Source: Pseudomonas sp. MUP55
GTDB lineage: Bacteria > Pseudomonadota > Gammaproteobacteria > Pseudomonadales > Pseudomonadaceae
DNA: 64,000 nucleotides
Direction of reading: 5' to 3'
Assembly (NCBI RefSeq): GCF_034043515.1
Contig: NZ_CP138214.1
Location: forward strand, 3,410,001 to 3,474,000
The notes beneath the pieces are model-generated. The model made no database searches. It had not been told where the DNA came from and was given only the letters and a program-made list of their open reading frames with translations. Shown here in pieces: positions 1-9,053 of the stretch. The translations under genes were made by a program, and so were the position numbers. Positions within the stretch are counted from its first letter, which is position 1; the number at the start of each line of letters is the position of its first letter.

Positions 1-2
1 AC

Positions 3-2957
3 CCCTCGTTTACCGTCAAGGTCATGACCATCAGCGCCGCCTGGCCCGGCGCCACCGCCGAGGAAATGCAGGAGCAAGTGGCCGACCGCCTGGAAAAGCG
101 CCTGCAGGAACTGGACTACTACGACCGCGTCGAGACCAACGCCCAGCCGGGTTTCGTGTCGATGCGCATGACGTTTCTCGAATCCGCGCCGCCCAACGAG
201 ATTCAGGAGCTGTTCTACCAGACCCGCAAAAAGCTCAGCGACGAAGCCGCGAACCTGCCCAAGGGCGTGATCGGACCGTTCTTCAACGATGAGTATTCGG
301 ATGTCTACTTTGCGCTGTACGCCCTGGAGGCCGAGCACCTGCCCCATCGCCAGCAAGTACAGATGGCTGAAGAGTTGCGCCAGGGCCTGCTCAACCTGCC
401 GGGGGTGAAGAAGGTCAATATCCTCGGCGAACAGGCCCAACGCGTGTTTGTCGAGTTCTCCTATGAGCGCCTGGCGACCCTGGGCATCAAGCCCGAACAG
501 ATCTTCGCTGCCCTCGCCGCGCAAAACGCCGTGGCGCCTTCGGGCTTCGTCGAAACCGCCGGCGCCCGCGCCTATATCCGCATCGATGGCGCCTTCGACA
601 GCCTGGCGTTGATCGAGAACGTGCCGCTGCAAGCCAATGGCCGCGTGCTGCGCATCGCCGATGTGGCAACCGTGCGGCGGGGCTATGAGGACCCGCCCAG
701 CTACCGCATCCGCCACCAGGGCGACCCGGCGCTGATGCTCGGGGTCATCATGGAGAAACACTGGAACGGCCTGGAACTGGACAAGAGCCTGCAGGCCCAG
801 GAAGCCCGAATCCAGGCCGACCTGCCCCTGGGCGTGAACTTTGCCAAGGTGTCCGACCAGGCGAAAAACATCAGCCTGGCGGTGAACGAGTTCATGCTCA
901 AATTCTTCGTCGCCCTGGCGGTGGTGATGCTAATCAGCCTGTTGGCCCTGGGTTTTCGCGTGGGGCTGGTGGTGGCGGCGGCGGTGCCGCTGACGCTGTC
1001 GATCGTGTTTGTGATCATGCTCGTCACCGGCCGTGAATTCGACCGCGTCACCCTCGGCGCCCTGATCATTTCCCTGGGCCTGCTGGTGGACGACGCCATC
1101 ATCGCCATCGAGATGATGGTGGTGAAACTCGAAGAAGGCTTTGACCGCATCCATGCGGCCACCTACGCCTGGAGTTCCACGGCAGCGCCCATGCTGACCG
1201 GCACGCTGGTGACGATCATCGGCTTCTTGCCCGTGGGGTTCGCGCGGTCCGCAGCGGGTGAGTACGCCGGGAATATCTTCTGGATCGTTGGTTTTGCACT
1301 GATTTCATCCTGGTTGGTGGCGGTGGTGTTCACGCCATACCTGGGGGTGAAGCTGTTGCCGCAGATCAAGCCGGTGCCCGGCGGGCATGATGCGATTTAC
1401 GCCGGGCGTTACTACCAGAAACTGCGCAGCCTGGTGGAAACCTGCGTGCGCAGGCGCTGGCTGGTGACCGGGCTGGTGGTGGCGGCATTTGTGCTGTGCG
1501 GCCTGGGCATGGCGGTGGTGAAGAAACAGTTCTTCCCCGACTCCGACCGTTCGGAGCTGATCCTGGAGGTGTACATGCCGCCCGGCAGCGCGTTCAAAAG
1601 CACCGAAGCGGTAGCGGCGCAGGTCGAAAAAGCCCTGTTGCAGGAACCGCAGACCCACCTGGTCGACACCTATGTGGGCGGCGGCGCACCGCGCTTTTTC
1701 CTGTCGCTGAACCCTGAACTGCCAGACCCGGCGTTCGCCAAGTTGATCGTGCAAACCCCGGATTCCCACGCCCGCGACGCATTGAAAGTGCGCATGCGCG
1801 AGCGCATCGCCGCCGGTGAGTTTCCCGCCGCGCGGGTGCGCGTGACGCAATTGGTGTTCGGCCCACCGGTGCCGTTCCCCGTGGTGTTCCGCGTGTCCGG
1901 GCCGAACCTGGACGTGCTGCGCGGGCTGTCCGAACAGGTGCGCCAAGTGGTCGCCGGCAACCCGCTGACCCGCGACGCCTACCTGGAATGGGGCGAGCGC
2001 GCCAGCGGCTATCGCCTGGTGCTGGACCAGGACCGCCTGCGCCTGCTCGGCTTCACGCCCGACGAGGTCAAGTCCCAGCTCAACGCCCTGCTCAGCGGCA
2101 ACCCCATCACCGAAGTGCGCGAAGGCAACCGCACCGTGTCCGTGGTGGCCCGCGCCCAGGGCAGCCAGCGCGAAGACCTCGGCAACCTCAACAACATGAC
2201 CCTGACCAACAGTGCCGGTAACTCGGTGCCGCTGGCCCAGGTCGGGCATTTCCAGGCGGTGATGGAAGAACCGATCCTCAAGCGCCGCGACCGCGCCACC
2301 ACCGTGGAAGTGCGCGCCGACATCGTCGACGGAGTGCAACCGCCCGATGTGGAAATGGCCGTGTACAAAGACCTGCAGCCGCTGATCGCCAAACTGCCCA
2401 GCGGCTACCGGATCGACATCGGCGGCCCGGTAGAAGAAAGCGCCAAGGCCAACGCCGCCCTGGCGGTACTGTTCCCGATCATGATCCTGCTGACCCTCAC
2501 GGTGATCATGTTCCAGGTGCGCTCCTTCGGCGTGATGTTGATGGTCTTCGCCACCGCGCCGCTGGGCCTGATGGGCGCGGTGCCGACCTTGCTGCTGTTC
2601 AACCAGCCATTCGGCTTCAACGCGATTCTCGGGCTGATCGGCATCGGCGGGATTCTGATGCGCAACACGCTGATCTTCACCGACCAGATTCGCCAGAACC
2701 AGGACCACGGCATGCCGATACGCGAGGCCATCATCGAAGCCACCGTGCGCCGAGCGCGACCGGTGATCCTCACCGCACTCGCGGCGGCGCTGGCGTTCAT
2801 TCCGCTGACGCTGTCGGTGTTCTGGTCGTCCCTGGCCTATGTGCTGATCGGCGGAGTATTGGTGGGCACGGTGTTGACGCTGTTGTTCCTGCCGGCGCTG
2901 TGCAGCCTGGTGCTGCGTGACCGGGTTGCCGAAACTTCCCACGCAACCGCCGGATAA
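3..2957 (+). CDS. RND efflux transporter permease subunit, 5' end missing
   Basis: This is an inner-membrane proton-driven efflux pump of the HAE-type RND superfamily, which works with a periplasmic adaptor and an outer-membrane channel. The frame is open from base 3, before the first ATG at 24, with residues PSFTVKV in frame, so the gene starts upstream of the window and only about 35-45 N-terminal residues (TM1) are missing. The visible part has a large periplasmic loop, a TM2-TM6 block at about residues 290-440 of the ATG-initiated frame, a second periplasmic loop, and TM8-TM12 at about 810-965. The proton-relay Asp pair is seen as GLLVDDAI in TM4. At the usual TM10 lysine position the sequence reads LMRNTL, with Arg instead of Lys, as in some RND subfamilies. 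The adaptor gene is presumably upstream. The substrate cannot be deduced. Confidence 0.93.
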   Translation, partial: PSFTVKVMTISAAWPGATAEEMQEQVADRLEKRLQELDYYDRVETNAQPGFVSMRMTFLESAPPNEIQELFYQTRKKLSDEAANLPKGVIGPFFNDEYSDVYFALYALEAEHLPHRQQVQMAEELRQGLLNLPGVKKVNILGEQAQRVFVEFSYERLATLGIKPEQIFAALAAQNAVAPSGFVETAGARAYIRIDGAFDSLALIENVPLQANGRVLRIADVATVRRGYEDPPSYRIRHQGDPALMLGVIMEKHWNGLELDKSLQAQEARIQADLPLGVNFAKVSDQAKNISLAVNEFMLKFFVALAVVMLISLLALGFRVGLVVAAAVPLTLSIVFVIMLVTGREFDRVTLGALIISLGLLVDDAIIAIEMMVVKLEEGFDRIHAATYAWSSTAAPMLTGTLVTIIGFLPVGFARSAAGEYAGNIFWIVGFALISSWLVAVVFTPYLGVKLLPQIKPVPGGHDAIYAGRYYQKLRSLVETCVRRRWLVTGLVVAAFVLCGLGMAVVKKQFFPDSDRSELILEVYMPPGSAFKSTEAVAAQVEKALLQEPQTHLVDTYVGGGAPRFFLSLNPELPDPAFAKLIVQTPDSHARDALKVRMRERIAAGEFPAARVRVTQLVFGPPVPFPVVFRVSGPNLDVLRGLSEQVRQVVAGNPLTRDAYLEWGERASGYRLVLDQDRLRLLGFTPDEVKSQLNALLSGNPITEVREGNRTVSVVARAQGSQREDLGNLNNMTLTNSAGNSVPLAQVGHFQAVMEEPILKRRDRATTVEVRADIVDGVQPPDVEMAVYKDLQPLIAKLPSGYRIDIGGPVEESAKANAALAVLFPIMILLTLTVIMFQVRSFGVMLMVFATAPLGLMGAVPTLLLFNQPFGFNAILGLIGIGGILMRNTLIFTDQIRQNQDHGMPIREAIIEATVRRARPVILTALAAALAFIPLTLSVFWSSLAYVLIGGVLVGTVLTLLFLPALCSLVLRDRVAETSHATAG

Positions 2958-2991
2958 GCTCTACTCCCCTGCCCTGAAAACCGCTGCAAAG

Positions 2992-3020
2992 TCCCTCGCC
3001 TGATCAAACAGTGCGAGGGA
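2992..3020. terminator. Hairpin after the RND gene
   Basis: TCCCTCGC at 2992-2999 pairs with GCGAGGGA at 3013-3020 around a 13-base loop, 35 bp after the RND stop codon. There is no clear T-run behind it, so it may be a weak or Rho-assisted terminator. Its right arm also supplies the GAGGGA that looks like a Shine-Dalgarno for the ATG at 3027. Confidence 0.35.
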
Positions 3021-3067
3021 TTGCAGATGGTTCTTTTCGTTAGCGCCCAGGTTGTCCGGGGCGTCTT

Positions 3068-6000
3068 TTGATTCCGGTGATTGCCAGCTTTGTACTGGCC
3101 CCGATGGACCCCGAAGCGCCGGACGCTGAACGGGTTCTTCGCGATTTCCGCCATTGCCTGAACACTTTCGATAAGTGGGCCGACAGCTTTCTAAGTGGCT
3201 CGGCGCTGCAAGTGGAGCAGGTGTTCAAGGTCGGTGACGACGTCGCACTGGTTGCGCCGATCTCTTCCGACAGTCCCAGTCGCACCGTCGCCCAGTGCAA
3301 GGCCCAGGGCGGGCTGACCCTGGTGCATCTGTTCGAGAGCACCCGGTTCGTGCCGATCGGCAACACGCCGGTCACGCTGCAAGCCATCGCCCAGGACGGC
3401 ACGCCCATGGGCGCGCCGCTGCAGCGAACCATCGGCCCCAGCGGCATTCTTACGGTGCCCGATTGCACCCGCGACCAGCAGTACCAGATCATCTTCTACC
3501 CCAACGTTTCCAAAGATCACGTCAAGGCGCTTTACGTGTCCTACCAGTCGGTGATCGCTGGGCTGGAAGCAGACCTGCGCCAGCAATGGCGTGGGCACTT
3601 CGAACCTCAATGGGCCGACTTCGCCAAGGCGCCGGCCTACAAACGCAGCGCGAAGCAAGGCCTGGCCTTTGCGACCGGGATTGGCAAGGCCGTCTACAAC
3701 CTGTGGGACAACCTTACCGAGCTGGTCGACCTGCTGGCGAACCTCAAGTCCAACAGCGAAAAGCTGTTGAAGTACCTCTCCCAAGCCGAACTCGATCAGT
3801 TACTCAAGCTGGGCAAAAACGCGCTTGCCCAGGGGCTGCTGGTGCTCAGTGATGAGCCGCTGTTGTTCATTTATCTCTCGGCGATGGTGGCCTGGCTACG
3901 CCTGCTGCCGCCGCCCGAGATGTATGAGCTGGTGGGTGAGATAACCGGCGAAATCCTGATCAACCTGTTGCTGATCTGGGCGACGCGGGGGATTGGGGTC
4001 CAGCTTCGGCTGGGGGCCCAGGTACTCAGTCATGTCAAATCCGGGCGGGCGCGGGCGTTGTTGGAATTGCTGGCCAGGCAGGTTGCAGGGCCGCGGCTGG
4101 AAACGCACGTGGAGGCCGCCAAGCCGGTGTTGCTGAGCAGTGCGGCAGTGCCGGTCAAGGCTGTGCCGGTGGCGTCGTTGAAGGCGGGTGAGGAGTTGGT
4201 TGCCAACCCGGTGCCGGCGGTGCGCCGCAAGACCCAGCGCACGGCGTTGGTTCGCCAGGAGGCGGTGGATGATGTGCCTGCCGTGGCATCGAACCCGAAG
4301 GGGGATGCGGCGGCCTCTGCGGACAAAACCGTCACCCACGGTTGCCCGGTGTCGATGGTCACCGGCGAAGAACTGCTGACCATCACCGATGGCGCGCTGG
4401 ATGGAGTTTTGCCGTTCGAGTGGACGCGGCTGTATCGCACCAGTGCGGTGGAAGTGGATTGCGGGTTGGGGTTTGGCTGGAGCCATGCGCTGGCCCAGCG
4501 GCTGGTGGTGTCGGGCGATTCGGTGGTGTGGACCGACCACGAAAACCGCTCGACCACCCTGCCCTTGCCGACGGTGGCTCGGCCGGCGATCACCAACAGC
4601 CTGGCGGAAGCGGCGATTTACCTGGGATCGTTGCCGGATGAACTGGTGCTGGCTCAGGGGTCGCGGTTCTACCACTTTTGCGACGGTGTGCTGACGGCGA
4701 TCAGCGATGCGTATGACAACCGGTTGCGCATTTTCCGGGATAGGTTAGGGCGGATTGAGCGAGTGGACAACGGTTTCGGTCGCTCGCTTTTACTGCGTTA
4801 TGAATTCGACCGCATTGTGGCGGTGGACTACCAGGTTCATCGCGCCAAGGGGCATGAACCCTTTGTTTGGGTGACCGAGCAGAACGTCGTTTCCTACGCC
4901 TATGACGACGCTGGACGACTGGTGTCGGCGACCAACGCTGTCGGTGAACGCGAGGTTTATCGGTACGACGAGCAACACGTCATTCTCGAGCGCCAACTGG
5001 CCGGTGGCGCGAGCTTCTTCTGGGCATGGGAACGTGCCGGCAAGGCCGCACGCTGTGTCCGGCACTGGGCCAGCTTTTCGCAGGTGGACACGCGCTATGC
5101 CTGGGGCGACGACGGCAGCGTCACCGTGCACAACGCCGATGGCAGCCAAGAGGTTTATGTCCATGACGACCGAGCGCGACTGGTACAGCGCATCGACCCG
5201 GACGGCGCCCGGCACTTCAAATCCTACGATGACAAAGGCCGCCTGACCGTCGAGCAAGACCCGCTGGGCGCGGTGACGGCCTATCAGTACGACGACGCCG
5301 GGCGCCTGGTGGCGCTGTTTCCGGGGGATGACGAGCCGACGTCCTACGAGCATGACAACGGCTTCGTACGGGTTATGCGCCGGGGTGAGGCGGTCTGGAC
5401 ATACGAGCGTAATGACCAGGGCGATGTCATTCGCCAGATCGATCCGGATGGCCATGCGACCGACTACAGCTACGACAAGCAAGGGCAACTCACCGGCGTT
5501 TGGTACCCCGATAACAGCTGCCATCGGCTGGTGTGGAATGAGCGCGGGCAACTCGTTGAAGAACAGCTGCCCAATGGTGGGATCAAGCGTTATCGCTATG
5601 ACGACTTGGGCCGGCAGATTGCCCGAGAGGATGAGCATGGCGCGCTGACCCAGTATCAATGGGACGGCTTAGGTCGGTTAACGCGCCTGGTGCTGCCGGA
5701 CGGTGCCGCACGGGAATTCAGCTACAACCCCTACGGAAAAATCATCGCCGAACGCGATGAACTGGGCCACGTCACCCGCTACGAATACGCCGACGGCCTG
5801 CACCTGATCAGCCGTCGCATCAACGCCGACGGCACACAGGTCAAGTACCGCTACGACAACGCCCGCTTACTGCTGACCGCCATCGAAAACGAAGTCGGCG
5901 AAACCTACCAGCTCGACTACCACCCCAACGGCCTGATCCAACAGGAAACCGGCTTTGACGGCCAACGCACCGCCTACACCTACGACCTCAACGGCAACCT

Positions 6001-7897
6001 GCAGGAAAAGACCGAACACGGCGACGACGGCCGTCAGCTAGTCACCCAATACCAGCGCGACCACGCCGGTCGCCTCGTACGAAAAACCCTGCCCGACGGC
6101 AGTATTGTCGACTATGCCTACGACCGCCAAGGCAACCTCCTCAGCGTCGACGACGGTCACTGGTTCCTGGCCTACGAATACGACAAACAAAACCGCCTCA
6201 CCGCCGAACACCAGGGCTGGGGCACCTTGCGCTACGGCTACGACGCCTGCGGCCAGCTTCAACATTTACGCCTGCCCGACAACAACCGCCTCACCTTCAA
6301 CCACGACAAAGGCGGCCACCTCGCCACCGTCGAGCTGAACGGTGCGCTGCTCACCTCGCACCTGTTCAAAGCCGGCCGCGAACACCAGCGTCAACAAGGC
6401 CAACTGCTCAGCCACTACCACTACGACGACCAAAACCGCCTGCACGCCCACGCCGTCACCCAACTGGAAAACCATCTCTACCAACGCCACTACGATTACG
6501 ACAAAGCCGGCAACCTCACCCGCCTGCACGACACGCGCAAGGGCGAACACCTTTACCACTACGACCCGCTCCAGCGCCTGACCCGCGCCAATCACTCGCA
6601 AGACGTACAGGAGCGTTTCGGCCACAACCCGGCGGGCAATCTGCTCATGCAAAACCGGCCGGGGCCGGACATCGTTGCGGGCAATCGCCTGGTGATTCAG
6701 GGGGATCATCATTACGAGTATGACGCCTTTGGCAACCTCATCCGTGAGCGGCGAGGCAAAGGTCACTCACTCGTTACCGAGTATCGCTATGACTGCCAGC
6801 ACCGGCTGACTGGAATCACCAAGCCCAACGGGCAAACCGCCAGTTATCGCTATGACCCGTTTGGACGGCGTATCAGCAAAACCGTCGACGGCATCACGAC
6901 GGAGTTTTTCTGGCAAGGCGACAAAGTCGTCGCTGAGCATCACGCGGATCGTCACCGAAGCTACCTCTACGAACCGGACAGCTTCCGTCCATTGGCACTG
7001 TTGGAAGGCTTCGGCCCACAAGAAACCAAGCCCTACCACTACCAACTCGACCACCTCGGCACACCGCAGGAACTCACCAGCCCAGAAGGCGACATCGTCT
7101 GGTCCGCCCATTACCGCGCCTACGGCGAAATCAGCCGGCTCGACGTAGGCAAAGTCGACAACCCGCTACGTTTCCAAGGCCAATACTTCGACCCGGAAAG
7201 CGGCCTGCATTACAACCGCCATCGCTACTACAATCCGGATATTGGTCGATACCTGACGCCTGACCCGGTGAAGCTGGCGGGTGGGATCAACGCGTACCAG
7301 TACGCGCCCAATCCTACAGGTTGGGTTGACCCGCTAGGCTTGAATACATGCCCAGGCGGCGACGGCTGTAAACCCAGCGTTAGCGCTCAAAATCCTACGG
7401 AGAGTGTTAACCACGCAGAGCCAGGCTTACCGCAACTGACCCGTGCGGAACGGCAGGCTAGAATTGATGAACTCGCTGAAGCGAACGCTCACCGGCGTTT
7501 GTCAGAGCTTGAAGCGTCGATTCCTGGCGCGCACTTTCTAGAAAAACACGGTGCTCAGACTCCTCTGGAATCTCAACTCGAGCGAGTAATGACAGCCAAA
7601 AACCCAACCACAGGGGTAATTGAAAGACACCTGAGAGGGCCACGCGCGGGAGAACCGCGACCACCAAGCGCTGCGACTCACTTTCTAAGCCATAGAGACC
7701 AATTAAATGCTATCTACCGTGCACAGCTCATTTTCAAGCTTCTTAACTTGTCAGCTTCCAAAAAACCTATGCACATGGGAAAAATAATCGGAGAAGGATA
7801 TAAACGAAATGGCTACGAATACGACCAAACGAAAAGAGCACGAGTTTTCTTAAACGAAGATGGTCAACCCATTACAGCATTTGCGGATCTCGAATGA
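3068..7897 (+). CDS. RHS-repeat polymorphic toxin with AT-rich C-terminal toxin tip
   Basis: This is a large (1609 aa) RHS toxin. RHS proteins form a YD-repeat shell around a C-terminal effector that is cleaved off and delivered to competitors, often by type VI secretion. The N-terminal 400 or so residues are of unknown type, with hydrophobic stretches at about 260-320 and no PAAR motif recognised. A DUF6531-like start of the RHS region (HGCPVSMVTGEE) lies near residue 421. YD repeats fill about 560-1330. The core ends with the hallmark RYLTPDPVKLAGGINAYQY...NPTGWVDPLGL near residue 1420. The remaining 185 residues are the variable tip, with GAHFLEKHG, SAATHFLSHRDQLNAIYRAQ and a final DGQPITAF segment. 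This resembles nuclease-type (RNase A-like/BECR) contact toxins, but I do not assign an activity. The downstream immunity-like gene overlaps the stop by 4 bp. The in-frame start is TTG at 3068. An ATG at 3027 with a better ribosome site is in another frame. Confidence 0.92.
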   Translation: MIPVIASFVLAPMDPEAPDAERVLRDFRHCLNTFDKWADSFLSGSALQVEQVFKVGDDVALVAPISSDSPSRTVAQCKAQGGLTLVHLFESTRFVPIGNTPVTLQAIAQDGTPMGAPLQRTIGPSGILTVPDCTRDQQYQIIFYPNVSKDHVKALYVSYQSVIAGLEADLRQQWRGHFEPQWADFAKAPAYKRSAKQGLAFATGIGKAVYNLWDNLTELVDLLANLKSNSEKLLKYLSQAELDQLLKLGKNALAQGLLVLSDEPLLFIYLSAMVAWLRLLPPPEMYELVGEITGEILINLLLIWATRGIGVQLRLGAQVLSHVKSGRARALLELLARQVAGPRLETHVEAAKPVLLSSAAVPVKAVPVASLKAGEELVANPVPAVRRKTQRTALVRQEAVDDVPAVASNPKGDAAASADKTVTHGCPVSMVTGEELLTITDGALDGVLPFEWTRLYRTSAVEVDCGLGFGWSHALAQRLVVSGDSVVWTDHENRSTTLPLPTVARPAITNSLAEAAIYLGSLPDELVLAQGSRFYHFCDGVLTAISDAYDNRLRIFRDRLGRIERVDNGFGRSLLLRYEFDRIVAVDYQVHRAKGHEPFVWVTEQNVVSYAYDDAGRLVSATNAVGEREVYRYDEQHVILERQLAGGASFFWAWERAGKAARCVRHWASFSQVDTRYAWGDDGSVTVHNADGSQEVYVHDDRARLVQRIDPDGARHFKSYDDKGRLTVEQDPLGAVTAYQYDDAGRLVALFPGDDEPTSYEHDNGFVRVMRRGEAVWTYERNDQGDVIRQIDPDGHATDYSYDKQGQLTGVWYPDNSCHRLVWNERGQLVEEQLPNGGIKRYRYDDLGRQIAREDEHGALTQYQWDGLGRLTRLVLPDGAAREFSYNPYGKIIAERDELGHVTRYEYADGLHLISRRINADGTQVKYRYDNARLLLTAIENEVGETYQLDYHPNGLIQQETGFDGQRTAYTYDLNGNLQEKTEHGDDGRQLVTQYQRDHAGRLVRKTLPDGSIVDYAYDRQGNLLSVDDGHWFLAYEYDKQNRLTAEHQGWGTLRYGYDACGQLQHLRLPDNNRLTFNHDKGGHLATVELNGALLTSHLFKAGREHQRQQGQLLSHYHYDDQNRLHAHAVTQLENHLYQRHYDYDKAGNLTRLHDTRKGEHLYHYDPLQRLTRANHSQDVQERFGHNPAGNLLMQNRPGPDIVAGNRLVIQGDHHYEYDAFGNLIRERRGKGHSLVTEYRYDCQHRLTGITKPNGQTASYRYDPFGRRISKTVDGITTEFFWQGDKVVAEHHADRHRSYLYEPDSFRPLALLEGFGPQETKPYHYQLDHLGTPQELTSPEGDIVWSAHYRAYGEISRLDVGKVDNPLRFQGQYFDPESGLHYNRHRYYNPDIGRYLTPDPVKLAGGINAYQYAPNPTGWVDPLGLNTCPGGDGCKPSVSAQNPTESVNHAEPGLPQLTRAERQARIDELAEANAHRRLSELEASIPGAHFLEKHGAQTPLESQLERVMTAKNPTTGVIERHLRGPRAGEPRPPSAATHFLSHRDQLNAIYRAQLIFKLLNLSASKKPMHMGKIIGEGYKRNGYEYDQTKRARVFLNEDGQPITAFADLE

Positions 7898-8253
7898 ACT
7901 TCAAGCCAAGCATCTCAATAATACAAGGCCTACTTTTTACGTACTGCATCGAAAATACTACGAACGCAGACAGAGAAGAGCTTATTTCCTCTATAAACGT
8001 CAACAACCCTGAGGAGCTCACAGGGCTATTCGACGAGCTAACCAAACCGGAATTCGTCAAATACAAGAGAGATGAAAGAGAATGGCACATCAATACACTC
8101 CAGCATTTTCTAAGTACCAATGAAAATTTCGAATCGGTATTCTATCTCTTCGACACTCATTTCAGCGATGAAATAATTGACAAACGGTGCTTCATGAAAA
8201 CGCTATTAGACTGCCTTAACAGATACAACCTTGAGGTAACCGAGTCTAAATAA
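7894..8253 (+). CDS. Putative immunity protein for the RHS toxin
   Basis: A 119-residue, AT-rich gene whose ATG overlaps the RHS stop (ATGA), the arrangement expected of the cognate immunity protein. It has no signal peptide and no membrane segment, so it should act in the cytoplasm by binding the incoming or self-made toxin tip. The protein is acidic and rich in short amphipathic helices. I do not recognise a named family. A second gene at 8525-8881 encodes a paralogue, with about 73 of 118 aligned positions identical by eye and the strongest block at LLFTYCIENT and LTKPEF. The immunity role is inferred from position, size and base composition. Confidence 0.8.
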   Translation: MNFKPSISIIQGLLFTYCIENTTNADREELISSINVNNPEELTGLFDELTKPEFVKYKRDEREWHINTLQHFLSTNENFESVFYLFDTHFSDEIIDKRCFMKTLLDCLNRYNLEVTESK

Positions 8254-8452
8254 ACATAAACCCATAAGGGGGGCGCGAACATAACGTGCACGCTATTATT
8301 GATAGCGTCATCATAGTGCGACGACCACTACAAGATGAACACATACGGCATTCACTATAAAATCAACCAAGAACATCAGCAGCCGAAAGTTTGTTTAGCA
8401 GCATTGACAGACACTTTAAATACAGTAGATCTCGAGACGGGCTAGAACATGA

Positions 8453-8521
8453 AAACCAGAAAAAGCTGTTATGCACGTAAATGCAGACGGAAACCCAATT
8501 ACTGCTTACACGGCATTTTAA
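8453..8521 (+). pseudogene. Remnant of a displaced RHS toxin tip (last codons only)
   Basis: Between the two immunity-like genes, the frame ending at TAA 8519-8521 reads KAVMHVNADGNPITAYTAF. The intact RHS protein ends with KRARVFLNEDGQPITAFADLE. The similarity, the position three bases before an immunity-like ATG and the same AT-rich composition mark this as the 3' end of an older toxin tip whose upstream part has been lost. An in-frame TGA at 8450-8452 closes the readable part, and no RHS core is recognisable further upstream. Confidence 0.7.
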
Positions 8522-8524
8522 ACG

Positions 8525-8881
8525 ATGAAAAGAAAACCACAACTATCAATACTTCAAGGGCTGTTATTCACCTACTGCATTGAAAATACTAGAAACATCA
8601 AAAGAGAAGAAATTATAGCTTCAAAAAGTGTTAACGACCCCGAAGAGCTAGCAGAACTTTTCGATGCGTTGACCAAGCCAGAATTTTATACATACACGTT
8701 GGAAGAACAGAACTGGTATATCGAAACCATCAGGCATTATTTATTAACCGATGAAACCTTCGACTCGGTTTTTTATCTTTTTGACACTTACTTTGAGGAT
8801 GACATTAACGACAATAGAGCATTCATGGGAGTTTTGCTTGATTGCCTAGTTCGTTACCGAGCTGAAGCGACAGCCTCGTAG
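8525..8881 (+). CDS. Orphan immunity-like paralogue
   Basis: A 118-residue protein clearly homologous to the immunity-like protein encoded just upstream, with shared LSI.QGLLFTYCIENT, VN.PEEL and SVFYLFDT blocks. It follows directly after the toxin-tip remnant at 8453-8521, so it is best read as the immunity gene of a toxin that was displaced from the end of the RHS gene. Retaining such genes would protect the strain against relatives still armed with the old tip. It is intact and AT-rich like its neighbour. The function is inferred from context and homology within the window. Confidence 0.8.
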   Translation: MKRKPQLSILQGLLFTYCIENTRNIKREEIIASKSVNDPEELAELFDALTKPEFYTYTLEEQNWYIETIRHYLLTDETFDSVFYLFDTYFEDDINDNRAFMGVLLDCLVRYRAEATAS

Positions 8882-8915
8882 AAAACAACCAATACACACT
8901 GAAAAAACCACAACC

Positions 8916-8972
8916 CCTGTGGCGAGCGAGCTTGCTCGCGCTGGGCCGCGAAGCGGCCCCTATCAGGGGCAA
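8916..8972. repeat. REP-like palindromes
   Basis: CGAGCGAGCTTGCTCGCG is an imperfect palindrome at the start of this stretch. It is followed by the inverted pair GGGCCGCGAAGCGGCCC and then CCCCTATCAGGGG. These are typical Pseudomonas extragenic repeats placed between convergent genes, and may also act as a terminator for both. A further partial copy (GGGAGCAAGCTCC) lies at about 9030. Confidence 0.7.
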
Positions 8973-9053
8973 TGCGGTGTTTCAGTCATGTTGGCAGCGC
9001 AGGTTTCAGGGCTGTTGCGCAGCCCAGCGGGAGCAAGCTCCGGCATGAACGGT

